A stretch of DNA of 59,074 nucleotides from the NCBI GenBank assembly GCA_040217755.1, contig JBEHWJ010000005.1, positions 1-59,074 on the forward strand. The letters run 5' to 3'. Positions 8,149 through 15,299 of this stretch are shown here, piece after piece. Positions within the stretch are counted from its first letter, which is position 1; each line of letters starts with the position of its first letter. A model generated the notes under the pieces. It was not told the origin of the DNA. It saw only the letters and a program-made list of their open reading frames with translations, and did not search any database. This DNA comes from PHAA01 sp040217755. Lineage in GTDB: Bacteria > Bacillota > Syntrophomonadia > Syntrophomonadales > Syntrophomonadaceae. A program made the position numbers and the translations under genes.

Positions 8149-8976
8149 TTAAGAACCTATTTCCAGGGTATCAATATCCATTGACAGCAAATCTACAGCC
8201 AGCAGTTGCCCCCGCCGTAAATCGCCTCGGCCCAGGATCACTTTCAAGGCCTGGGCCACCTCCAGACTGGCAATTACCGCGGGTACGAAACTTAAGGCAG
8301 GCGGTTTGACCGGCTCATCCTGACCGGCTCGATAATGAGCGTAAATTTGCTCTACGGTACTCTCATCCGGGAATTGAGTGATTACCTGCCCATACCAACC
8401 GTCGATGGCTCCATGGACCAAAGGGATTTGCAGTTCCTTACAAACCCGGGCCAACAGCAGGCGGCTGGGAATGTTGTCCAGGGCGTCGATGACCACCGCC
8501 GCCCCTTTCAGCCGCTTGGCATCTTCAGTTCCCTTAAACGGGTGAGCGTAACCGATCAATTGTACTGCTGGATTGGTGGCTTCAACCCTGGCGGCAGCAC
8601 TCAGCACTTTGGATTTGCCCATGGTTGGGATTTGGGCGAAAAGTTGGCGATTAAGATTCTTTTCTTCGAAAACGTCCCCATCCCAGGCCTGTATTTCTCC
8701 AACTCCCAGCCGGGCCAGCTGTTCGATTACATATCCGCCCAGTCCGCCGCAGCCGATGACTGCCGCCCTGGAATTCAAAAGCTTCAACTGTTCAGTGATA
8801 CTAATGGCTCCCTGGTTACTGCTGTAATGTGCCGGGATGATCCCCAGCTGCAGAGCGGCGGCCTCGACCTCGCGCAGGGATAAGCCCGTTGCCTGGACCA
8901 GCGCTGCTTGTTCAGACCACGGCAGAATACCATTGCGTGCTTTCTTTACCAGCATCTCAGTCAAACCGGTCTCCAT
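8149..8976 (-). CDS. ThiF/MoeB-family adenylyltransferase, AOR operon partner
   Basis: A 275-residue E1-like enzyme that would adenylate the C-terminal Gly of the MoaD/ThiS-like protein encoded just upstream, a step in making the pyranopterin dithiolene of Mo/W cofactors. The nucleotide-binding loop is VIGCGGLGGYVIEQLARLGVG, followed by DGDVFEEKNLNRQ, the family signature contacting ATP. The conserved Asp is in VVIDALDN. The paired zinc CxxC motifs of many MoeB proteins are absent. An N-terminal 90-residue extension precedes the core. GGAGG lies six bases before the ATG. Such a pair inside an AOR operon also occurs in other AOR clusters, consistent with a dedicated cofactor supply. Confidence 0.85.
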   Translation of the reverse strand: METGLTEMLVKKARNGILPWSEQAALVQATGLSLREVEAAALQLGIIPAHYSSNQGAISITEQLKLLNSRAAVIGCGGLGGYVIEQLARLGVGEIQAWDGDVFEEKNLNRQLFAQIPTMGKSKVLSAAARVEATNPAVQLIGYAHPFKGTEDAKRLKGAAVVIDALDNIPSRLLLARVCKELQIPLVHGAIDGWYGQVITQFPDESTVEQIYAHYRAGQDEPVKPPALSFVPAVIASLEVAQALKVILGRGDLRRGQLLAVDLLSMDIDTLEIGS

Positions 8977-8978
8977 AT

Positions 8979-9209
8979 TTAGCCTCCTGCCGCCGGGGGG
9001 AATATGGCCAGGATGTCACCGGTATGCAATACCGATTCAAAAACGCCATGGCGGCCATTTATCATGATAATACCGATTTTCATATAATCCCGGCTGATGG
9101 ACAAAAAATCCAAAACCTCTCCTACAGTGGTTCCTTCGGGGAAATCGCAGTCGCGGATCTTAAACCTGCCCTGCCGCAAGAAGGCGAAAAGTTTGACTGT
9201 TATTTTCAT
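8979..9209 (-). CDS. MoaD/ThiS-like sulfur carrier protein
   Basis: A 76-residue ubiquitin-like sulfur carrier that ends in FPPAAGG, the Gly-Gly tail that is adenylated and thiocarboxylated. The beta-grasp pattern is clear (MKITVKLFAFLRQG ... TVGEVLDFLSI ... GDILAIFPP). It is the first gene of the AOR operon and overlaps the ribosome-binding region of the ThiF-like gene. The likely role is sulfur donation for tungstopterin synthesis. A leader of about 200 bases with a terminator precedes it. Confidence 0.85.
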   Translation of the reverse strand: MKITVKLFAFLRQGRFKIRDCDFPEGTTVGEVLDFLSISRDYMKIGIIMINGRHGVFESVLHTGDILAIFPPAAGG

Positions 9210-9262
9210 GGGTAAAAAACTCCTTCATCAGATCCTCTAAAACCTGGGCGGACCAAGGCCCG

Positions 9263-9304
9263 AAAAAACAAAAACCTTTCACCCCTCGAAGAAGGTAAAA
9301 GGTT
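9263..9304 (-). terminator. Attenuator-like terminator in the AOR operon leader
   Basis: On the minus strand AACCTTTTACC (9304-9294) pairs with GGTGAAAGGTT (9283-9273) with one wobble and a ten-base loop, followed by a U-rich tract down to 9263. It lies between the upstream inverted repeat and the first gene (moaD-like, start 9209), so it should stop transcription unless countered. This suggests regulation by premature termination. Confidence 0.75.
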
Positions 9305-9420
9305 ATATGACGGGTGGTTCGTAATCATATACATCATATCAGGCTCCTGTGCTTAAACAGATTAACCCTAACCAGACTAGCATCAAAATTTAAGCCCGTT
9401 TAAGCACCAATGGCTGTCCG
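9305..9420 (-). promoter_or_regulatory. Structured 5' leader of the AOR operon, class unknown
   Basis: A perfect 10-bp inverted repeat, GTGCTTAAAC (9349-9358) and GTTTAAGCAC (9398-9407), encloses 39 bases. A shorter ATATGA/TCATAT pairing (near 9337 and 9304) sits between it and the terminator at 9263-9304. The order stem, second hairpin, terminator and AOR operon is what a metabolite- or metal-sensing leader would show. I could not match it to the molybdenum/tungsten cofactor (Moco) RNA motif or another known class. A DNA operator reading of the inverted repeat is also possible. No convincing promoter was found just upstream. Confidence 0.5.
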
Positions 9421-9469
9421 TCGTAAATTAAATAGGTTGTTGACTTGATTGTCCCCAAAACCGCCCCGG

Positions 9470-9709
9470 TCACAAATTTTTATGGGCTCCGTCACAGAAA
9501 GGCGGTTTTTTAGTATATTTACAGGCACATAAAAAAGCCTTTTTATTTTCTTCAGCAGTAAAAATCAGTGGTTCAAAGGTGGTTCCAATATGGGATCCGT
9601 CACAAAATGGCTGGGTTTCGCTGCGTCCGCAAGCGCACCACGCATAAGTTTGGCCTTTTTTGAGATCAACTGCTATCGGCTCGGTCAGAGCGATCACCGG
9701 TTTATCCAT
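9470..9709 (-). CDS. CDGSH-type iron-sulfur protein with two CDGSH motifs
   Basis: A 79-residue protein with two tandem CDGSH [2Fe-2S] sites: CACGRSETQPFCDGSH in the middle and CACKYTKKPPFCDGAH at the C-terminus, the second with Ala for Ser. Each supplies the three-Cys, one-His ligand set of this family. Double-CDGSH proteins are small redox or cluster-transfer proteins. It lies upstream of, and on the same strand as, the AOR operon leader. The gene probably starts at the ATG at 9709. Confidence 0.9.
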   Translation of the reverse strand: MDKPVIALTEPIAVDLKKGQTYAWCACGRSETQPFCDGSHIGTTFEPLIFTAEENKKAFLCACKYTKKPPFCDGAHKNL

Positions 9710-9871
9710 ACTGCTTAACCCTCCTTAAACTTACCGAGCATATAATCGGCTGATTTCGTGTTATTTTTCACTAATCGGCCCGGATACAGCTGGCATATAA
9801 AGAGCCTGTCACCAATCCATCCCGCTGACCTGATTATGGTAATATGCCAACCCCCAATATCACTGATTCCA

Positions 9872-10093
9872 TTATACATCCAGTAAATAATTAATGTCAT
9901 CATTAATTGATGCTTTGCGCACTTTTTCGACTATCTCTGGACTTAGATAGACACTTGGAATTTCGGTAAATAAATTGACGTTTATAGGCAGGGAAATTGT
10001 CAGATGCAATGCGGTGGCATAGATAAAGGATGGATTTAGATAGTATTTACCATCATATTGGAACGTGAGTAACTGTCGATAAGGGAGCAGGTC
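9872..10093 (-). pseudogene. AT-rich 73-codon open stretch in frame after the stop of the next gene
   Basis: Reading on past the TAG (10096-10094) that ends the gene at 10094-10570, the same frame stays open for 73 codons to TAA at 9874-9872. The product (...YRQLLTFQYDGKYYLNP... LPINVNLFTEIPSVYLSPEI...) looks like a real polypeptide. There is no ATG/GTG start or Shine-Dalgarno sequence in it, and it is more AT-rich than its neighbours. It may be a gene remnant, the lost C-terminus of the preceding gene after a nonsense mutation, or chance. A separate 62-codon frame at 9715-9903 overlaps its end and looks less protein-like. Confidence 0.35.
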
Positions 10094-10570
10094 CTAACCG
10101 GGCAGGGCGCCCACTCCCAGGGCCAGGTTGTCCCACATGATATCTCTTACTATGGACTCTCGAGCCCGGTCACATTCTACGATCAGGACTACCTGGACTG
10201 CCTTTCCTTTGTTGGTTCCGGTCTTTCCCCCCGAATCCCTTCGCTTATACAACCGGGCAATAAATACATCGCCTAAAAATCCTAAAACAGATCCGGTTAT
10301 GAATCCGATTATGCCCCAGATTATCGGGCCCCAGGGCAGGACAAAACCGTATATGGCTCCGAGTAACATCAAGAAGGTCCCCAGCAGGGCGGCGGCATCA
10401 AATGAACTTATCCCGTCGGCCCGGTGGATGGTGTCCAATATTTTGCGCTCTTCCACCCGGCTGTCCATAATAAAGGCGGCGATGGCATCACGGGGAATGC
10501 CCTTCTTTTCCAGTTCGGAGATAGCCAGCTCCAGATGGAGGTTGTATTCAAATGATCCGGCCACGAACAT
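10094..10570 (-). CDS. Membrane protein of unknown function (stress/germination neighbourhood)
   Basis: A 158-residue protein: a soluble N-terminal half (ELEKKGIPRDAIAAFIMD, with a regulatory-domain look), two membrane helices around residues 58-100 rich in Gly, and a basic loop followed by a beta-like segment VQVVLIVECD. The layout is similar to general-stress membrane proteins with two glycine-rich helices, but I do not recognise a family with certainty. GGAGG lies six bases before the ATG, overlapping the end of the gene upstream, so the two are co-transcribed. Its stop is followed by an unusual in-frame open stretch (9872-10093). Confidence 0.7.
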   Translation of the reverse strand: MFVAGSFEYNLHLELAISELEKKGIPRDAIAAFIMDSRVEERKILDTIHRADGISSFDAAALLGTFLMLLGAIYGFVLPWGPIIWGIIGFITGSVLGFLGDVFIARLYKRRDSGGKTGTNKGKAVQVVLIVECDRARESIVRDIMWDNLALGVGALPG

Positions 10571-10571
10571 G

Positions 10572-11378
10572 CTAGGCCTCCTCCTGGCGCTTTAAAGCTG
10601 TCAGACGGGAGCGAAACCGGGGACGCTGGTAATTATCCCGGAGAAAGCGGGCTTGCTCCTGTGCAAACAGTTTGTTGTATTCCACCGTATTTACATAGGA
10701 ATCGTAAATGGCAAAGCCATACAAGGAGGGAATAAACAGGAGCCACTGAGGGTCAAGAACCAGGGTGGCGGCACCGAAAGCCCCCGAAGAGGTATACTGG
10801 ATTGCTTCCAATAAGTGAGAATAATAAACGGTGGCAATCAACATGATCATGAGAAAGAAACTGGTCGGGATACGATGGGTATACAAATGCCCCAGACCGG
10901 GGGACAGCATGGAAAGGCCCGCCGCTATCCAGGGCTGTCTTGTATCCAGGAAATTGATGCTCATAGCATCAATTGCTACCGGCACCATGGTGGATTTTTC
11001 ACGGGTCCCCAAAATCGCCAATTTATTCAAATCCACGGTCAAAGTGTAGCTTGACCATATACTAAAAACCCATACAGTCAGGTAAAGCAAGGTCCATCTG
11101 ACATTGAGCACCTCCCGGGCCAGATCGAATTGGCCGGTAAATGAATAGAAGATGGCGGTATTGAGATGGGCCTGGCTGTTTATCAGGAACTCCCACCCCA
11201 CCAGGAGAAACCCCTTGATATAGCTGCCCATAATGATGAACCCGAATCCCGGGAAAAGAGCCGACCAGGCGGCCGTCACCCAGGGATTTCGCAAATGGAA
11301 AAAGTTCACCGTGATGGTGCTTACCAACCCGATGGGGCGCCGTATATTCCTGATCGATTCAGGCTGCTTGGTTTCCAT
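10572..11378 (-). CDS. Multi-pass membrane protein with two repeated halves
   Basis: About 268 residues with around six hydrophobic segments. The protein looks internally duplicated: FFHLRNPWVTAAWSALFPGF in the first half and NFLDTRQPWIAAGLSMLSPG in the second, each followed by GH/GSY and a helix. Family unknown; PWxxA..S..PG modules occur in small membrane proteins of spore formers. The start at 11378 follows GGAGG by eight bases; an ATG at 11393 would place the site inside the gene. It overlaps the gene upstream by about 20 bases, so the three minus-strand genes here form one operon. Confidence 0.7.
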   Translation of the reverse strand: METKQPESIRNIRRPIGLVSTITVNFFHLRNPWVTAAWSALFPGFGFIIMGSYIKGFLLVGWEFLINSQAHLNTAIFYSFTGQFDLAREVLNVRWTLLYLTVWVFSIWSSYTLTVDLNKLAILGTREKSTMVPVAIDAMSINFLDTRQPWIAAGLSMLSPGLGHLYTHRIPTSFFLMIMLIATVYYSHLLEAIQYTSSGAFGAATLVLDPQWLLFIPSLYGFAIYDSYVNTVEYNKLFAQEQARFLRDNYQRPRFRSRLTALKRQEEA

Positions 11379-11991
11379 GATCTGATCCTCCATATTTATA
11401 CTGCTGGCCGGCGATGACCATGGTTACCCATTTGCTGAAACATGCCATGAAAAGGAAAACGGGAACCGAATAGTAATAATTCCACCAGAAGGGTTGATAG
11501 AGATTCATCCATACAATAACCGGATCCAATATAAGTGATAAGAATGCGGAAATGAGCGTTACCGCGATGACAAAACCTTTCCATCCCGTATATTTCTGGT
11601 AAACCAGCAGGAATACTACCGGGACGATCACATAGTCGATGGGAAAGAAGTTTGGCATGAAGGGGAGTAGTTTGTAGGGGTACGACCATGCCCCGGTAAA
11701 GACGCCGAAAGCGTCCAATATCCCGGCTGAAATGCTGATCATTACCCCGAAAAAGCTGACTTCCAGAAAGCGTTTACGGTCTGTATATTTCCACCAAATA
11801 AAAAGCGGGAAAACGGACCAGAACAAGAGGAACCACCAGTACCACCTGCCGGCCGCAAATGTCAGCCAGTAATCCATCAAGGCATGACTATATGCATTCT
11901 GCAACTCAATAATATCTTCATAAACCGGGTCCCAGTATAATTTAACCGGGACTTTATAACCATGCAAAAAGCTGGCTAAAAAATTGAACAA
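11359..11991 (-). CDS. CBO0543-family membrane protein
   Basis: About 210 residues, five or six membrane helices, many Trp and Tyr residues. The C-terminal half (PNFFPIDYVIVPVVFLLVYQ ... DPVIVWMNLYQPFWWNYYYS) matches the CBO0543 family of uncharacterised membrane proteins common in spore-forming Firmicutes. Start: a TTG at 11991 lies seven bases after GGAGG; the frame continues to a TTG at 12042 without such a site. It is divergent from the gerA operon, separated by about 200 bases, so the two may share a control region and perhaps a sporulation role. That role is inference only. Confidence 0.75.
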   Translation of the reverse strand: MFNFLASFLHGYKVPVKLYWDPVYEDIIELQNAYSHALMDYWLTFAAGRWYWWFLLFWSVFPLFIWWKYTDRKRFLEVSFFGVMISISAGILDAFGVFTGAWSYPYKLLPFMPNFFPIDYVIVPVVFLLVYQKYTGWKGFVIAVTLISAFLSLILDPVIVWMNLYQPFWWNYYYSVPVFLFMACFSKWVTMVIAGQQYKYGGSDHGNQAA

Positions 11992-12210
11992 ACCAAATCC
12001 TCCAAAATCCCGAATTATTATAGTATCCACGGAGAGTCTCAAAATAAACCGAAAAAACTACACTTTGAAATCCATACACTCGTAGGGTGGGGGATATGAC
12101 CCAGAGCGGCGGGTGGAGAAAGTTGCCGCCAATTAACTGTATCTCGCGCTTTAACACGCATTTTTTCATGGATTATTCGGCATAATATCCTCAATATGGA
12201 GGAATCCATG

Positions 12211-13830
12211 ATGAAATATTTGAAGAAGTCGCCGCCAACGGGTAGCCAGGCGATACAGACTATAGATATATATGCGCCCCTCGACCAGGAAGAAACCAAA
12301 CGCCTTAATGTTTCGACGGCTCTGCAGGATAACGTCGATTTCCTGCAAAAGCAATTGGGCGCGAGCGGGGACATAATCTTTCGCCGGTTTTACCTGGGAA
12401 TACCCGGCAATTACGAGGCCTGCCTGATTTATATCGACGGTGCTTCGGATAAAATTCTTCTTAATAGCATTCTCAAATCGTTGATGTTGGATGCTTTCAT
12501 AGATAACCTGCCATCCCCCCGGGATTCGCTGCAGGAAATTATTTTAGGCTCATTGCTGACCGCGGCCAGCACCCGGACCACCCAGCGAATTAATGAACTT
12601 ATCGATTATATTATGGCCGGTCAAGTGGTACTGCTGGTAGATAAACTGAATGAAGCCATCGCTATAGATATCCGATCCTTACCCCAGCGAGCCATCTCGG
12701 AACCTCCCTCGGAGGTAACGGTGCGCGGGCCCAGGACTGGCTTCACCGAGGTCCTGCAGACCAATGTCACCCTGCTGCGTGATCTCATCCATAGTCCCAA
12801 CCTGGTTTTTGAATTTATGAAATTGGGCCAGGTCAGCGGGACGGATGTATCCCTGGTTTACATCAAAGGCATAGCTGCCCCGGAATTGATCCAGGAAGTA
12901 AACCAACGTCTGGCTAAAATTGATATTGATGCCATACTGGCTGCTGGCTATATAGAGGAATTGATCGAGGACAGCCCTTACTCTCCCTTTCCGCAGATGA
13001 TCAATACTGAACGCCCGGACCGCGTCGCTGCCAATCTGTTGGAGGGACGGATCGCCATTTTGATTAATGGGTGCCCCTTTGCCCTGGTTCTGCCGGTCCA
13101 ATTGACTTCTTTTCTGACTGCTCCGGAAGACTATTATGAACGGGCCCTCCTGGCTACCGCGACCCGCTGGATTCGTTATATCGCCTTCACCATGTCCCTG
13201 CTGTTGCCTTCCACCTACATCGCCATCACTACCTTCCACCAGGAAATGATACCGCTGCAATTGCTCAACAGCATAGCTGCCTACCGGCAGGGGGTGCCCC
13301 TCCCGACCCTGGTGGAAGCCCTGCTGATGGAATTCATCTTTGAAGTCCTGCGGGAAGCCGGAATTCGTCTGCCGCGGGCGGTTGGCCAAACGGTCAGCAT
13401 TGCTGGCGCCATCGTAATTGGCCAATCAGGGGTCCAGGCAGGCATAGTCTCTCCGCTGATGGTCATAATCGTGGCCACCACCGGGATTGCCTCCTTTACC
13501 ATTCCCGCCTACAGCATGGGGATCAGCCTGCGGCTGCTGCGTTTCCCCCTGATGATATTGGCCGGTACCATGGGGCTTTACGGGGTAATTATCGGGTTGG
13601 TCATCATGACCATCCATGCTATGAAGCTCAGCTCTTTCGGGGTTCCTTTCGCCGCGTCCCTCTCGCCTCTGCATCTTAAAGACTGGAAGGATGTCTTCAT
13701 CCGGGTCCCCTGGTGGGCGATGGATGAACGACCGGCGGAAATCAGCGCCATTAATCGTCGGCGCCAGGCGCCGGGCATGAAGCCCGCACCGCCTGGTAAT
13801 ATCCCTGAACTAAATGGTGGTAAATCATGA
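12211..13830 (+). CDS. gerAA: Spore germination protein, GerA subunit A
   Basis: About 539 residues, the A subunit of a nutrient germinant receptor in the spore inner membrane. A large soluble N-terminal region (with GSLLTAASTRTT and NPTLVFEF-like segments) is followed by five or so membrane helices starting near residue 310 (WIRYIAFTMSLLLPSTYIAI). The family signature region around EVLREAGIRLPRAVGQTVSI is present. GGAGGA at 12198-12203 fixes the start at 12211 (or 12208); the ATG at 12196 overlaps that site. It overlaps the C gene by four bases (ATGA). Expression is expected from the forespore sigma-G regulon by family knowledge; I did not identify that promoter. Confidence 0.93.
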   Translation: MKYLKKSPPTGSQAIQTIDIYAPLDQEETKRLNVSTALQDNVDFLQKQLGASGDIIFRRFYLGIPGNYEACLIYIDGASDKILLNSILKSLMLDAFIDNLPSPRDSLQEIILGSLLTAASTRTTQRINELIDYIMAGQVVLLVDKLNEAIAIDIRSLPQRAISEPPSEVTVRGPRTGFTEVLQTNVTLLRDLIHSPNLVFEFMKLGQVSGTDVSLVYIKGIAAPELIQEVNQRLAKIDIDAILAAGYIEELIEDSPYSPFPQMINTERPDRVAANLLEGRIAILINGCPFALVLPVQLTSFLTAPEDYYERALLATATRWIRYIAFTMSLLLPSTYIAITTFHQEMIPLQLLNSIAAYRQGVPLPTLVEALLMEFIFEVLREAGIRLPRAVGQTVSIAGAIVIGQSGVQAGIVSPLMVIIVATTGIASFTIPAYSMGISLRLLRFPLMILAGTMGLYGVIIGLVIMTIHAMKLSSFGVPFAASLSPLHLKDWKDVFIRVPWWAMDERPAEISAINRRRQAPGMKPAPPGNIPELNGGKS

Positions 13831-15038
13831 TTCGAAAATTAGGAGTTCTAAGTCTGGTATTAATTATGGTGGTAACTCAGATTGGATGCTGGGACAAACG
13901 GGAGGCAGAAGAACTGGGGGTCGTAACTGGCATCGCCATCGAGTCTGATGGGGAAAAAGGGGTGCGGGTCCTGGTCCAGACAACCAATGTAGCAGCCCTA
14001 AATAGGAGCGGCGACGGCAACCGGGGATTGGAGTTCGAGAAAGCTTACCGGAATACGGTGGTGGAAGGCGAAAACCTCTATGATGCCATCAAGCACCTTT
14101 CCCTGATGACCAGCAGCCAACGCTTTTATTCACACACAATCGTAATTGTCGTCTCGGAGGACTATGCCCGTAACCAGGGCCTGGGAGCTATTATGGACTA
14201 CATTGCCCGGGACCCCCAGTGGCGGGTCGATGTTTGGCTGCTGGTGGGCCGGGGGGATGTCTTTGCCCTGATGGATACCAAGGGCGTTCTTCGCCCGGTC
14301 CCGGCACAAAGAATTGGTGCTATTCTCAAGCAGCACAAATTGACCGGGACCTATGCTCCCACTCGCCTGGGCGAGTTTCTCAAGGTCCTGTCCAGTGGAA
14401 CCAGCCAGCCTTACACGGCGGTGTTGGAAAGCCAACCCAATCGCAGCAAAACCGCCGGCAGCGGGATTTTAGACGGAGTCGTGCCGGAGCCGGAGAATAA
14501 CCTGGTCATGAACGGTACCGCCGTCTTTAAAAAGGATAAAATGGTAGGCTGGCTGGATGAGTCCCAAAGCCGCGGACTCCTTTACATTAGAGGAAAGATC
14601 GGTCAGGGGGAAATCAAATTCCCCAGTCCGGATGGGAGCGATAAGGTCATTTCGACGGAAATCTTAAAAGCCAAGTCGAAATTGCAACCGGAAATAATTA
14701 ATGACCGGGTGGTTATGAATATAAATATCGAAGTCTCCAGCGCCTTGGAGGATAAGCAAGGACGGGTCAAGGTATCCGATCCTGAAGGTGTCCAGGTCCT
14801 GGAAGAAGCCCAGCGGCAGGCGGTCGTCGAATCCATTCAATCAGCTCTGACCGCCGCCCAAGAGAAATACCAGGCGGATATTTTCGGTTTCGGCGAAGCC
14901 GTGCACCGGGAATACCCGCAACGATGGTCTATGATCAAGCAGCAATGGCCGGATCTGTTTCCGGAGGTGGAAACCCGGATATGCGTAAAGAGCAGCATCC
15001 GCCATACCAATTTGATGTCCGACCCACCTAATCCGTAA
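13827..15038 (+). CDS. gerAC: Spore germination lipoprotein, Ger(x)C family
   Basis: A 403-residue lipoprotein, the C subunit of the germinant receptor. The signal peptide ends in the lipobox QIGC (Cys near residue 21), followed by WDKREAEELGVVTGIAIE, the characteristic start of mature Ger(x)C proteins. The rest fits the three-domain GerAC architecture, ending with a region before the stop that contains WDxxFPEVE-like residues (WPDLFPEVETRICV). It overlaps gerAA by four bases and lies directly before a small membrane-protein gene. Confidence 0.93.
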   Translation: MIRKLGVLSLVLIMVVTQIGCWDKREAEELGVVTGIAIESDGEKGVRVLVQTTNVAALNRSGDGNRGLEFEKAYRNTVVEGENLYDAIKHLSLMTSSQRFYSHTIVIVVSEDYARNQGLGAIMDYIARDPQWRVDVWLLVGRGDVFALMDTKGVLRPVPAQRIGAILKQHKLTGTYAPTRLGEFLKVLSSGTSQPYTAVLESQPNRSKTAGSGILDGVVPEPENNLVMNGTAVFKKDKMVGWLDESQSRGLLYIRGKIGQGEIKFPSPDGSDKVISTEILKAKSKLQPEIINDRVVMNINIEVSSALEDKQGRVKVSDPEGVQVLEEAQRQAVVESIQSALTAAQEKYQADIFGFGEAVHREYPQRWSMIKQQWPDLFPEVETRICVKSSIRHTNLMSDPPNP

Positions 15039-15054
15039 AAGGGAGAATATGAAT

Positions 15055-15282
15055 ATGAATACACTGGTGATTATCATAATATTGGCAGTCTTTGCCATAG
15101 AAGTGCCCTACCTGGCCAAGGCCAAACGATATGGTGAAGCAGGGGTGGCAGGAGCCATGCTGACCATCAGTATCATTTATATGTTGGATCTGATTTATGG
15201 CTGGAACTTGCCAACCCTCAGGGAGGGCGTCTCCCGGGTATTTGTGCCCGTAACCACCCTGTTAAGCAACCTATTTATCTAA
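15055..15282 (+). CDS. Small membrane protein in the ger operon (GerD-subunit-like position)
   Basis: A 75-residue protein with two membrane helices (residues about 2-18 and 35-52) and a short C-terminal tail. Small two-helix proteins of this size are sometimes encoded in gerA-type operons and can modulate receptor function; that role is by analogy. ATGs occur at 15049 and 15055; the second has better spacing (nine bases) from GGGAG. It is 16 bases after gerC and 17 before gerB, so clearly in the operon. Confidence 0.8.
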   Translation: MNTLVIIIILAVFAIEVPYLAKAKRYGEAGVAGAMLTISIIYMLDLIYGWNLPTLREGVSRVFVPVTTLLSNLFI

Positions 15283-15299
15283 ATAAGGAGTGCTCGGTT

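Noticed and set aside
9263..9420. Moco/tungsten cofactor riboswitch
   Set aside because: Position is right, but I could not find the conserved blocks I remember for that class, so the leader is reported as unassigned.
9715..9903. 62-codon frame upstream of the CDGSH gene
   Set aside because: No ribosome site, odd composition, and it overlaps the more protein-like open stretch at 9872-10093 in another frame; not listed as a gene.
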